This document shows, piece by piece, positions 20,885 through 32,440 of a stretch of 64,000 nucleotides of DNA. The notes under the pieces were generated by a model, which worked only from the letters and a program-made list of their open reading frames with translations, ran no database searches and was not told the DNA's origin. The stretch covers positions 47,204,122 through 47,268,121 of the forward strand of contig CM063108.1 in the NCBI GenBank assembly GCA_031841125.1. The letters are read 5' to 3'. Made by a program: the position numbers and the translations under genes. The stretch's first letter is position 1; each line of letters starts with the position of its first letter. The stretch comes from Acanthococcus lagerstroemiae. Taxonomy: Eukaryota > Arthropoda > Insecta > Hemiptera > Eriococcidae.

Positions 20885-21625
20885 CCCGGAATCATCCTAT
20901 GAGACTTTCTACCAGTAGCTTGTTGGAATCATCCCATTTACAGGACTTTCGACCAACAGTTGTCGCTACTGGAATCGTCCCAGGACTTTCCACCGGTATG
21001 AGACTTTCCGCCAGTAACTTGCTGGAATCATCCCATCACAGGACTTTCAGCCAACAAATTATTGCTACTAGCACCAGTAGCCTGTTGAAATCATCCCATC
21101 ACAGGACTTTTACCAACAGTTGTCGCTACTGGAATCATCTCAGGACCCATGATCTTAGGAATAGAAGAGATTAGATCGTGACTGGTATCAACTAATAACA
21201 GTTTTTTGACCCAAAAACAACCCTCAAGTGACCCAGAAGTTGTTCAACTTTAGACAGCCATCAGTTCTGAATTCTAGAATGTGAATTATCCCACTAAAAT
21301 ACTTGTACAGACACGAATTATCCCACTACAATACTTGTACAGACACAAGAAGGAATAAGATTTAAAGGAATAGATGGATTGTAACCGAACTCGTCCAATA
21401 AGACTTTCTACCGGCACGAAAAAGATTTCAAGGAGCACAAATTGGATCACGACTGGAATCGTCCTATGATGAGACTTTCTACCAGTTAGCTTGTTGGAAT
21501 CATCCCATTACAGGACTTTCAACCAACAGTGGTTGCTACTGGAATCGTCCCAGGACTTTCAACCAGTACGAGATTTTCCGCCAGTAACTTGCTGGAATCA
21601 TCCAATGCTGGACTTTCAACCAGCA
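20885..21625. repeat. Minisatellite with GGACTTTC…TGGAATCATCCCA units
   Basis: Units of roughly 75-100 bp repeat the strings AGTAACTTGCTGGAATCATC, ACAGGACTTTC and GTCGCTACTGGAATCGTCCC at least five times. The same repeat continues at 25486-25575, on the far side of the inserted retrotransposon. Confidence 0.65.
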
Positions 21626-21632
21626 ATTATTT

Positions 21633-21667
<35 letters not shown>

Positions 21668-22073
21668 TTGAGCCCCTCCACAACAGCCCAAAAAGGCCAA
21701 TTATAGTGGTGGGGCTTTTATATACAGTTTACAATTTTTATTTTTGTTTTTTTAAATATAGGTGTAAGACCAAACTAAAAAGAAAAGAAAGAAAAAAAAA
21801 GAAAAAAAAAAAAATCTTAAATAATAACTAAAAAGAAAGAGCGATAGAAAAAATAAAAAACTACACGATATAATGATACAGTACAAATATGAGACTCGAG
21901 TGACGGAAAGATAGATGGACATAGGATTTGATAAGAAAAGAAGAGGGAAAGAATGTGGGCGAAAGAGAGAAAGAAAGAGAGAGAAAGAGAAAGAGAGTGA
22001 ATGAAGAAATGGGAAACTGGGAAACTGGGTGTGGCCTCAGGGGGAGCAAGTGCAGGAACCCGTTAAACTCTGT

Positions 22074-24965
22074 CTATTCCTGTGCGAGAGTTTGAATTAG
22101 GTGAGTTCGAAAAGAGCCTCTTTTTTCTGATAAAATATCTAGTTTTGAGTTGATACTTTCGAGTTTATTGTATTGTATCATAACTCTATTTAGAGGGGTG
22201 TTCCAGTTTCGAACTGTCTGACTACAGCGTGGCTTAAAAACTTCTTTTTTTCGATTGTTTCTTCCTGGGGCATGAATATTTATCCGTTGTAATAAAGAGG
22301 GGGCATCAACTTTCCCGCTTAGAAGATCATATAACCAAAGTAGCGAAGCATATTTTCTTCTGTTTTCCAAAGTTGTGAGCTCGTAGCCTCGGACAAGCTC
22401 GTTATATTTTACCGTCGTGTCATAATATCCGAATTCCTTGTAATACAAAAATCTTAAGAAGCGTTTTTGTATCCCCTCAATAAGTTTAATCTGAGTAGCG
22501 GTTGTTGGATTCCAGACATTTGCTGCAAAATCTAAGTGTGATCTTACTAAAGAATAGTACAGAATCTTTAACGTATCTGTATTACGGAAATGTTTTGAGT
22601 TCCTCATGATGAGTCCCATGTTCCGTTTTACTTTACTCATTATGGATATTATTTGACTTCTATTTGTCAGTTTTTGATCCAGTATGATCCCAAGATCCCG
22701 AATTTGGTCAACCTTATACAAAGGAATTGTTTTTATTTTGTAGCAATATACTATCGGAACTATTTTGTGGGTGAATGTGATTTGTGCACATTTCTTTACA
22801 TTTAGTGGCAGTCTGTTTTCCTCACTCCAGGAGACTACGGAATTTAGATCCTCTTGTAAACGCTGAGTGTCGTTAATGGTCAAAATTTTACGATAAAGTT
22901 TGATGTCATCGGCATATAACAAAACGTTGGAATGTTTGATTACTTTGGTAATGTCATTAATATACAGAAGGAAAAGATATGGTCCTAAGTTTGACCCTTG
23001 AGGAACCCCTGAGGAGCATTTGTAAGAGTGGGAGTATGTTCTTTTATAGCATACAAATTGAGTTCTATCTTTTAGATACGATTGAAAGAGTGCATGTAGT
23101 GGTTCTGAAAATCCGATGGTCCTCAATTTATCTACTAGAATTTGATGATTTACTTTATCGAATGCCTTCTGGAAGTCTGTATATATTACATCAACTTGCT
23201 CACGTTCATTAAATGCCTCGTGCACATCCTCTATCAGGTTGAGTAAATTTGTCTGAATACTGCGACCAGTTATGAAACCATGTTGCTGTTGAGCTACAAT
23301 ACTGTTCGTCTGACATCTGAGTTTTTTAAAGATCAATGCCTCAAAAATTTTCGCTGGAACATGTAATAATGCTATTGGTCTGTAGTTAGCAACATCCGAA
23401 GCTACGTCTCCTTTTGGGATAGGCACCACCTTTGCTGTTTTCCAAATATCGGGGAAAGTAGAAGTTTTGATTATTAAATTAAATATATATGCCAAAGGTT
23501 CTATAAAAAATCTGCTACAGGCTTTATATATGTAGGGAGGAATATTATCTGGACCCATGCATCTCTTTGGTTTCATTCCATGAATAGCCTCTTCAACTTC
23601 CTCGAAGGAAAAGTTTTTGATGGTTATGGTGATACTATCCCTGTATGGCGAATGATTGTATACAGATTGTTTTGGATTAGCTTTATCAAAAACTGAGAAA
23701 AAGTGGGCGGCGAAAGCTTTTGTTATTTCGTTGGGTGTTCTGAGATATTTACCCTCATAGTGCATCAAAGATTGGTTCGTATTCTTTACTCGCTTCTCAT
23801 TTATAAAGGACCAAAATTGTTTAGGATCCGACTGTAGATTTAATTCAATTTGTGTACTACGGTTTTCGTAGGCCTTCCTCATTAGTTTCTTACTAAGTGC
23901 GCGATAAAATTTATATTGCTCACTGAAAAAAATTAAATTAGTTTTTTTGAACTTTGCTCTAAATTTTTCTTTCTTCTTTAGGGTTTGAATTACATCTTTC
24001 GTAAACCACGGAGGGTACTTACTAAGGTTATATAGCTTTTTGACAGGAACTGTTTTTTTAATAACACTTTCTACATTGCTTTGGAAAAAATCTGCAGCCG
24101 TATGAGCATTTGATGTTTGGTAAAGCTGGGCCCAGTTTAAATTTTTAAACGCATGATACATAGCCAAAAAATTCGCTTTTGAATAATTTAAGGAAATCAA
24201 GGATTGCGATTCTTTCTCTCGTCGATTTCTCTGGTTAAAAACATTTCTCTCAGGAGCTGTAAATGAAACTGCGAGAGGAGGATGGTATAGATCCGCATGT
24301 TTAACTAGTGAGATATCTTGGCGTACTGCTACTTTATGAAGATTGCTGAGTACTAGATCTAGGAATTTATTCTGGTGATTGACAACTGTGTTGAAAGAAG
24401 TGAGCCCAGCCACATCAATTAAATCATATAGCTCTAAACATCTGAGATCCTGTACTATACCCCTGTCTTTGTACTCATTATAATTGAAGGAACGAACATT
24501 AAAATCCCCGAGTATTAATATATTGTTCTCAGAAACTGCTAATTTAATAATGTTTTCAGTCATCTTCTTATATTCATTTTTTGCTGTGTTTGGAGGAAAA
24601 TACAGTAGCCCTATAATAATTGATTGATCGCCTATGAAGTACCTTACCCATATATGTTCACAACACGTATCTGAATGCTCCAAGTTCATTAACCTTTCTG
24701 ACTGAATATCACTTCTTATTGCCAAAAGAAGTCCCCCACCCTTAGCACAACCTGTTACTTCGACACTTCGGTCCTGTCTGTACACAGTGTATCGTGTATC
24801 AAATAGTTCACTCGTATTTATGTCTGCATTTAGCCAAGATTCTGTTATTGCTATTATTTGATAATCATTCGATAAAACTGACAGGTAAAACTCGGTCGTT
24901 TTGGTTCTTAACCCTCGCACATTCTGATATAGAAGAGTCAGGTCAGCCATCAATTGATAGCACAA
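22074..24965 (-). CDS. Retrotransposon ORF2: endonuclease-reverse transcriptase, 963 aa, uninterrupted
   Basis: An APE-type endonuclease comes first: LYQNVRGLRTK near residues 12-22, AITESWL (39-45), ILGDFN (151-156), then LYHPPLAV at 226-233 where many relatives have SDH. A linker follows, then the RT domain: VPIPKGD…VANYRPIALL (about 514-534), QHGFITGRS (561-569), YTDFQKAFD (595-603, catalytic Asp 597), GVPQGSNLGP (653-662) and the catalytic YADD (684-687). The C-terminal region contains FLRFLYYKEFGYYD. Full length with no stop or frameshift suggests a young copy. Makes the nick and first cDNA strand in target-primed integration. Start taken at the most 5' Met; MADLTLLYQN six codons in is equally good. 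Confidence 0.92.
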   Translation of the reverse strand: MCYQLMADLTLLYQNVRGLRTKTTEFYLSVLSNDYQIIAITESWLNADINTSELFDTRYTVYRQDRSVEVTGCAKGGGLLLAIRSDIQSERLMNLEHSDTCCEHIWVRYFIGDQSIIIGLLYFPPNTAKNEYKKMTENIIKLAVSENNILILGDFNVRSFNYNEYKDRGIVQDLRCLELYDLIDVAGLTSFNTVVNHQNKFLDLVLSNLHKVAVRQDISLVKHADLYHPPLAVSFTAPERNVFNQRNRREKESQSLISLNYSKANFLAMYHAFKNLNWAQLYQTSNAHTAADFFQSNVESVIKKTVPVKKLYNLSKYPPWFTKDVIQTLKKKEKFRAKFKKTNLIFFSEQYKFYRALSKKLMRKAYENRSTQIELNLQSDPKQFWSFINEKRVKNTNQSLMHYEGKYLRTPNEITKAFAAHFFSVFDKANPKQSVYNHSPYRDSITITIKNFSFEEVEEAIHGMKPKRCMGPDNIPPYIYKACSRFFIEPLAYIFNLIIKTSTFPDIWKTAKVVPIPKGDVASDVANYRPIALLHVPAKIFEALIFKKLRCQTNSIVAQQQHGFITGRSIQTNLLNLIEDVHEAFNEREQVDVIYTDFQKAFDKVNHQILVDKLRTIGFSEPLHALFQSYLKDRTQFVCYKRTYSHSYKCSSGVPQGSNLGPYLFLLYINDITKVIKHSNVLLYADDIKLYRKILTINDTQRLQEDLNSVVSWSEENRLPLNVKKCAQITFTHKIVPIVYCYKIKTIPLYKVDQIRDLGIILDQKLTNRSQIISIMSKVKRNMGLIMRNSKHFRNTDTLKILYYSLVRSHLDFAANVWNPTTATQIKLIEGIQKRFLRFLYYKEFGYYDTTVKYNELVRGYELTTLENRRKYASLLWLYDLLSGKVDAPSLLQRINIHAPGRNNRKKEVFKPRCSQTVRNWNTPLNRVMIQYNKLESINSKLDILSEKRGSFRTHLIQTLAQE

Positions 24966-25220
24966 CCTTAGGGTAAATGCACCGCATACACTCCCTATAC
25001 CACACCCAGTATTTATAGATGGCTAATGAAATGAAGAGAATAGTAGAACAAAGTATGAAAGTGCGCTTCATCAAGAATAAAGAAGAAAGAAAAGTAAAAA
25101 AAAAGAAAACAAAAAAAAATCAAAATCAAAATCAAACTAAGCCTGCATAGAACACTCGCGCTCATGCTGTAACTGAAACACAAACAACTTATAAATGTAT
25201 ACAATGTATAGTAGGTATAT

Positions 25221-25484
25221 CTATTTAACCTTATCTTCTGCAGTAGCTGTAGTCGACGTTTCCTGGCGAAGCTTCGTCAGCTCCGCTGAACTTGAAAACA
25301 CCCGCTTCGTTCCCGTTGTTTCATCTAGCACAATGATGCGACCATCCGCAGTCCATACATTCTTCTGCCCATATTTCACAGAAGCTGCTTTAAAAATCTG
25401 AAGTCGATGTTTTGTTAGATCTTCTTTTATGGTGACTCCGCTTTTCTTCAGGGCCTTCTTATTCAAGAAGAGACGTCTACGTAT
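25221..25484 (-). CDS. Retrotransposon ORF1, C-terminal remnant
   Basis: On the minus strand, codons from about 25484 to the stop at 25221 read RRRLFLNKKALKKSGVTIKE, then LTKHRLQIFKAASVKYGQKN and VWTADGRIIVLDETTG. The pattern LT…L…A…K-x-VW…G-R-I-x-V is that of the C-terminal nucleic-acid-binding part of ORF1 (FP25K-like) in insect non-LTR elements. The open frame runs upstream to 25562, but those residues translate the minisatellite. It lies 255 bp upstream of ORF2 on the same strand, as expected for ORF1. Confidence 0.65.
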   Translation of the reverse strand: MRRRLFLNKKALKKSGVTIKEDLTKHRLQIFKAASVKYGQKNVWTADGRIIVLDETTGTKRVFSSSAELTKLRQETSTTATAEDKVK

Positions 25485-25485
25485 G

Positions 25486-25575
25486 TTGTTACTGGCACCA
25501 GTAGCCTGCTGAAACCATCCCATTACAGGACTTTTACCAACAGTTGTCGCTACTGGAATCATCTCAGGATTCTAG
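25486..25575. repeat. Minisatellite, right flank of the retrotransposon
   Basis: GTTGTTACTGGCACCAGTAG, ATCCCATTACAGGACTTTTA and GTCGCTACTGGAATCATCTC match the 20885-21625 repeat. This confirms that the non-LTR element landed inside the array. Confidence 0.65.
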
Positions 25576-25859
25576 ATTCTTCGGATAGTACCGCCTATAA
25601 CAGTTTGACCCAAAAACATTTCCCCAATCTACCTAGATATAATTGCCAATTTGACCAACCAAATTAAGTACCTAAAAATGATACGCAAATGCACCCGGAT
25701 CTTTAAACGACAGCAGAGTGGCTCAGGAACACCAGTGGATCTTTGAAGACCCGATTTGTTAACTAGAGAAACTGCATAAGTCATTTGGCAGTATCAAAAT
25801 ACGAAAAAAAAAAAATTGCAAAAAGTAATGAAAAAGTTAATTCTAAAAATTAATTCTAT

Positions 25860-25970
25860 TGCCTGTAAGGAAGCAGGGGTATAGATAAAAAAGAATTACC
25901 ACGGGGGTAATTCTATCACCTGTAAGGAAGCAGGGGTGTAGATAAAAAAGAATTACCAAGGGGGGGGGGT
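25860..25970. repeat. 57-bp direct repeat, two copies
   Basis: CCTGTAAGGAAGCAGGGGT followed by a GTAGATAAAAAAGAATTACCA stretch occurs twice in tandem (about 25862 and 25919), ending in a G run. Confidence 0.6.
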
Positions 25971-26159
25971 CAAGTCGAAAAATTTTTCAGTATGGAAGTA
26001 TAGTTCTAAAATGTGACCTCCTTTGGTGGCGCCCAATTCAAATTTCATAATCAAACTTTGGAATACAAGGTTGAAAATGTCAACGAGTAGTATCACTGCA
26101 TGTGCTCCCTTAGTCTAACAAAACTAAAATTCTCGGGGGGGGGGGGGGGCTTTTAGAAT

Positions 26160-26925
26160 TCGACACAGCGGATGATACAGACAGAGGATGGTACAAAGTG
26201 ACGAGGACAACAGGCGATGGACGGAACAAATGGCAAGGGCATAACGAGTGACAAGGACAACCGACAACAGGCGGAACAAGTGGCGTGGATGATGGGTAAT
26301 GGATGACTGACAATGGGTTGACAATGGGTGGAACAAGTAGAACAGATGACAGATGACCTATGGAACAAGTGGAATGGACAACAGACAATGGGCAGAACGA
26401 GCGGTGTAGACTACAACGGACAGAACAAGCAATGTAGGATGGAACAAGCGGCGCGGATGGCAGACGATGGACGAAACAAGCGACGCGATGACTGACAATG
26501 GAAGAAACGAGCGGGCGCAGATGACGGATGGAACGAGCGGCGCGGACGACGAACAACGGACGGAACGAGCGGCGCGGACGACGAACAACGGACGGAACGA
26601 GCGGCGCGGACGACGAACAACGGACGGAACGAGCGGCGCAGACGACGAACAACAGACGGAACGAGCGGCGCAGACGACGAACAACAGACGGAACGAGCGG
26701 CGCGGACGACAAAAAACAGACGGAACAAGCGGCGCGGACGACAAACAACAGACTGAACGAGCGGCGCAGACGACGAACAACAGACGGAACGAGCGATGCA
26801 GACAACAGACAATGGATGGAACGAGCGGCGCGGACAACAGACAACAGACGGAATGAGCAGTGTGGATGACAGACGACGGACAGAACAAGCGGTGCGGACA
26901 ACAGAAACAGAATGGAAGCAACCAA
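26160..26925. repeat. 32-bp minisatellite, about 12 good copies plus a diverged flank
   Basis: From about 26530 to 26900 the unit GAACGAGCGGCGCGGACGAC plus GAACAACGGACG repeats every 32 bp. From 26160 to 26520 the copies are diverged. Because 32 is not a multiple of 3, each unit is read in all three frames. The unit has few stops on either strand, which produces overlapping ORFs of up to 271 codons that are not genes. It is very GC-rich compared with its surroundings. Confidence 0.85.
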
Positions 26926-26939
26926 CCCATTACCAACTG

Positions 26940-29900
26940 GAAAGAGACTTCAATTACTGTACAGTCTCATGACTCAATTAAGGATGCTGGTGAAAGGGAA
27001 TAAAAAAAAAATTAGAAGATAAATGAGAAAAAACGTGGAAACTACTCGCTGATCAGAGTTTGGTTTATTGTGGGAAGAAGCCCAAGTTCCTGAAAGAGAG
27101 AAATAAAATACAGAACTGGGTGTGGCTAATACCCCCTCTAACAATACACTTTCTTATACTGTTAAAACTCAAGTATTCTGTAACAAATTAAACCTCTGAT
27201 AATCAAAATTATTACACCACTTGCCTTTGTACCCACCAGCCCTGAGGAAATCCCAAAGTCTGGTAGTACTTGGTGCTGGCATAGAAGAGACGCTTTCACA
27301 AATCAGCGGTCTAGTTGATCCTCAATATGTGATCATTCAGTCAAAAGCTATAAAAATAAATTAAATCAACGCTATAAAAAGAAATACATATCTTACAAAC
27401 CCATGAAAATGAAGTATTACGCCACGTACCAGTGATTCAAGATACGAGGGATTTGGAACTTTCACAGAGAAATACCAAAAAAATGCTGGTGTTTGGTGTT
27501 TCCATTGAAAAGCGTTTCCCCAAAGCAACGGCCAGGTCTAGTATAGATCCACACGATCATTCAGAAGCTATAAAAATAAATTTGCTTCATCAAAGTTCGG
27601 GGAAATTTTTATATCTAGCGACGAATTTTCATGGATCCAAAACTTCTAGAGAAAACCCAAAATCTGCTAGTATTAATTGCAAGCTGTATAATAAATTTGC
27701 CGTATCACAATTCGGGGGGAAAATTCGAAAGCCAATGTAAAAATGAACCCTCTTACTTACAAGGCAGGTGAATTGTCACACCACATACCACATACTTGCA
27801 TGTCCAGCGACGAATTTCGGGAAACTCAACTGATCTAAAACCTCCGCGGAGAAAATCCAAAATCAGCTCAATCAAAAGCTTGGCCATATCCGGCCGGATT
27901 CGGGGAAAAAATTCGAAAGCTAATTGAAAAATGAACTCACTTGTAAGGCAAGTAAATTTTTACAACACCACATACTTTTATATCCAGTGACGAATTTCGG
28001 GAAACTCGACAGATCCAAAAGTTCCACAGAGGAAATCCAAAATCTGCCAGTAGGCGCTTTCACAAATCAAAGGTCTAGTAGATCCTTGATATTTGATCAT
28101 TCATTCAAATGCGATGCAAATAATTTTGCTATACTAAAGAAATAAAAGTGAATTATTTTGATCTCAAAGGGGTTAGGTAAGACGATATACACGATACAGA
28201 ATTTTCACAGAGAAATACCAAAAAATTCTAGTGTTTGGTGTTTCTGCTGAAAAGCGTTTCCACAAAGCAACGACCTGGTCTAGTAGATCATCTTAAGATA
28301 CGATCATTCAGAAGCTGTAAAAATAAAATTTGCAGTGTAAAGTTCGGGGAGCAATATTCGAATAAACGAAAGCTAATAAAGAAAAGTGAATTCTCTCACC
28401 TGTACGGCAGCAAAGTATGTCGAACGACGAATTTCGGGGAACGCAAACCAAAACTTGTAGAGAAATCCAGAATCTGCTGGTATTCGGTGATAGCATAGGA
28501 GAGACGCTTCCACAAACCAGCGGTCCAGTAGATTGTTGACAATCAGAAGCTGTATAAATAAATTTTACGTATCACAATTGGGGGGGGGGACTCGAAAGCT
28601 AATGAAAAAATGATCACTTATAAGGCATGTATATTGTTACACCACATACTTACTTTTATGTCCAGCGACGAATTTCGGGAAACTCAACTAATCCAGAACT
28701 TCCTCGGAGAAAATCCAAAATCTGCTCAATCAAAAGCTTACAACACCGCATGCTTCTAAACGAATTGTGGGAAACTCGACTGATCCAGAAGTTCCGCCTA
28801 CTAGTACTCAGTGTGGGCATAGAAGAGGCGCTTTTACAAATCAGCGGTCTAGCAGAACCTTGATGATATGCGATCATTCAGTCAAAAGCTAGAAAAATAA
28901 TTTTGCTGTATCAAAATTCCAAAAAAAATTAAGAAAATTAGAAATAATGTGAATTATTTCAATCCTTAAAGGAGACAAGACAATATACAACTCTTATAAA
29001 CACATAAAAATTCGAAGAATTACGCCACCTACCAGTTATTCAAGATACGAGGGATTTGTAAATTTCGACAGTTCTAGAAATTTCATGGAGAAATACCAAA
29101 AATTGCTCGTATTTGGTGTTTCTGCTAAAGCGTTTCCACAGAACAACGTCCCAGTCTAGTCGATCCACTAAGATACGATCACTCAGAAGCTGTAAAAATA
29201 GATTTGCAGTATCAAAATCGGGAAAGCAATACAAAATGAAAGTTAATGAAAAAATGAATATCCAGAACGCAACAGGTCCAAAACTTCCAGAGAAATTCCA
29301 AAATCTGTTTGTATTCGGTGACTGCATAGACGAGGCGCTTCCACGAATCAGCAGTCTAGTAGATCCTCGATAATTCGATCGTTCGATCAGAAGCAGTATA
29401 ATTAAATCTGCTATTTCACAATTTGGGGGGGGGGGATTCGAAAGCTAATGAAAAAATGAATTCTCTCACTTAGAAGGCAGGTAAATTGTTACACCACACA
29501 CTGCATACTGTCATGTCCAGCAACGAATTTCGGGAAACTCGACAGATCCAAATGTTTCACGGAGAAAATCCAAAATCTGCTTGTACTCGTGTTGGGATAG
29601 AAGGCACTTTCACAAATCAGTGGTCTGGAAAATCCTCGATATATGCGATCAAAGGATATAAAGATAATTTTGCTGTCTGAAAATTAAAAAACAAAATGAA
29701 GATAATTAGAAATAAAAAGAATTATTTCTATCTCAAAGGGTTTAGATCAGACGGTATACAAATCTTACAAACCCATGAAAATCCAAAATCCGAAGTATTA
29801 CGCTACATACCAGTGATTCAGGATGGATTTGGAAACTTCGACTGTTTCCGCTGAAGCATTTGAACGAAGCAATGGCCAGGTCTAGTCAATCCACTATAAT

Positions 29901-32440
29901 ACGTTCATTCAGAAGCTGTAAAAATAAATTTGCAGTATTAAAATTCAGGAAAACAATACAAAATGAAAGGTAATGAGAAAAATGAATTCTCTCACCTATA
30001 AGGCAGCAAAATTTGTACATCACATATTTTTATATCTAGCGACAAATATCGGGGAACGCGACAGATCCAAAACTTCCAGAGAATATCCAATAGAAGAGGC
30101 GCTTCCACGAATCAGTGGTCTAGTAGATTCTTGATGATTCGATTCTTCAATCAGAAGCTGTAATAATAAATTTGCCCCATTACAATTCGGGGGGGAAATT
30201 CGAAAGCTAATGAAAAAATAAATTCTCACAAGGCAGCTAAATTTTTACACCACACATTACATGCTTCCATATCCAGCAACGAATTTCGGGAAACTCGACA
30301 GATCCTAAATTTCCACGGGGAAAATCCAAACCCTGTTCAATCAAAAGCATTGCAGTATCACAATTCTGGGGGAAAATTCGAAAGCTAATGAAAAACGAAA
30401 TTCTCTTACTTGTAAGGCATCAGGTAAATTGTTACAACACCATATACTAATATGTCCAGCGACGAATTTCGGGAAACTCGACTGAAAAATTACGCCACCT
30501 ACCAGTGATTCAAGATACAAGGGATTCGGAAATTTTGACATATCCAGAACTTTTACGGAGAAATACTAAAAAATGCTGATGTTTGGTGTTTCTGCTAAAG
30601 CGTTTCCACGAAGCAACGGCCAGGTCTAATAGATCCACTAAGATGCGATCATTCAGAAGCTGTAAAAATAAATTTGGAGTACCAAAGTTCGGGAATTCTC
30701 TCACCTACAAGGCAGCTAGTTTTATACATCAGATTTTTATATCTAGCGACGAATTTTGGGGAACGCGACAGATCCAAAACTTCCAGAGAATATCCAAAAT
30801 CTGCTGGTATTTGGTGATGGTATAGTAGAGGCGCTTACGAATTAGCGGTCTAAGTAGGTCCTCGAAGATCCGATTATGTAATCAGAAACTGTGTAAATAA
30901 ATTTGCCGTACCACATTCCACATACGTTCATGTCCGGTAACGAATTTCGGGAAACTCGACAGATCCAAAAGTTCCACGGAGGAAATACAAAATCTGCTAG
31001 TACTCTGTGTTGGGATAGGAGAGACGCTTTCACCAATCAGCGGTCTAGTAGATCCTCGATATGAGATCATCCAGTCAAAAGCGATAAAATATTTTTGCTG
31101 TATCAAAATTCGAAAAAAAAATGCATTTAGAAAATTAGAACAAACCCATGAAAATCTGAAGAATTTTAAACGTCACGTACCAGTGATTTACAAAACTTCC
31201 CGAGAAATTCCAGAATCTGTATTCGGTGAATGCATAGGTAGATCCTCGATGATTCGATCGTTTGATCAGAAGCAGTATAACTAAATTTGCTATATCACAA
31301 TGGGGGGGGGGAATTCAAAAGCTAATGAAAAAATAAATTCTTTCACTTAGAAGCCAGGTAAATTGTTACACCACACACTCCATACTGTCATGTCCAGCAA
31401 CGAATTTCGGGAAACTCGACAGATCCAAATGTTTCACGGAGAAAATCCAACAGTCAGATTCTATCACAATTCGGGGGAAAAATTCGAAAGCTAATGGAAT
31501 AATGAATTGTCTCACTTGTAAGGCAGGTAAATTGTTACAACATCACATACTTTTATGTCCAGTGACGAATTTCGGGAAACTCGACTGATCCGAATGTTCC
31601 ACAGAGAAAATCCAAATCTGTTCAATCAAAAGCACGAAAAATAATTTTGCTGTACAAAGACTCGAAAATAAAAAAATTAAACTGAACAAAGTGAACTTAT
31701 ACAAATCTAAAAGAGGTCAGATGAGACGATATACAAATCTTGCAACCCATCAAAATTAAAATTAATACACCACATACCGTTGTTCAAGGTGCGATGGATT
31801 TAGAAATTTCCAACAGATCCAGAAATTTCACGCAGAAAATCCAAAAAGTGCTGGTGTTTGTGTCAAAAAAGTGTTTTCATGAAGCAATGACCAGGTCTAC
31901 ACACGTTCAATCAGACGTTGTAAAAATAATTTTGCTGAGTCACAATGTGGGGGGAAAGTATACGCTAATGGAAATTCATTCTCTCGCCTATAATGCGAAA
32001 ATCGTTTAAATCAGAAGCTGTAAATGTTATTTTGCTGTATCACAATTCGGGGAAAAAATATGAACCCGTATGAGAAAATTAATTCTCTCACCTATAAGGC
32101 AACAAAATTTTTACACCAGATACTGTTATATCCAGCAACAAATTTCGAGAAACTCGATGAAGCCAAAACTTCCACGGAGAAAATTCAAAATCTGCTGGTA
32201 CTCGATACTTGCACAGAAGAGGCGCTACCATGAATCAGCGGTCTAATAAATCCTTAATGATACAATTGTTCAATCGGAAGCTTGAAAAATAAATTTGCAG
32301 TATCACAATTCGGGGGGAAAATTCGAAAGCTTATGAAAAAACGAATTCTCTCACCTATAAACCGGCAAAATTGTTATACCACGTAATGTTTATACCCAGC
32401 GACGTATTTCGAGAAACTCGGTAAATCCAAAACTTCCGCA
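26940..32440. repeat. Degenerate satellite B, main block (about 5.5 kb)
   Basis: Recurrent strings in fixed order are GCGACGAATTTCGGGAAACT, AAAATCCAAAATCTGCTGG, GCTTCCACGAATCAGCGG, TCTAGTAGATCCTCGAT, CAATCAGAAGCTGTAAAAAT, ACAATTCGGGGGG, AATTCGAAAGCTAATGAAA and TCTCTCACCTATAAGGCAG. The gcgacgaattt motif recurs every 100-450 bp, with subunits near 200-300 bp and deletions between them. Longer spacing of ACGCCACGTACCAGTGATTC (near 27420, 29025, 29800, 30490, 31160) suggests a higher-order period of about 670-800 bp. Small ORFs here are repeat-derived. Confidence 0.75.

Larger units (their letters stand above)
21626..25485 (-). mobile_element. Non-LTR retrotransposon (Jockey/CR1-like), 5'-truncated, ORF2 intact
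   Basis: Minus-strand element inserted into the 20885-25575 minisatellite, whose sequence resumes directly on both sides. The 3' end is a (TTTA)n tail (21626-21668 on the plus strand). Downstream of ORF2 lies an approximately 400-bp 3' UTR with A-rich and GA-rich parts. At the 5' end only the C-terminal part of ORF1 remains (to about 25485), so the copy is 5'-truncated as is usual after target-primed reverse transcription. Confidence 0.85.

Noticed and set aside
26110..26936. Overlapping ORFs of 271, 192, 133, 129 and 113 codons
   Set aside because: They are translations of a 32-bp minisatellite in several frames on both strands; not genes.
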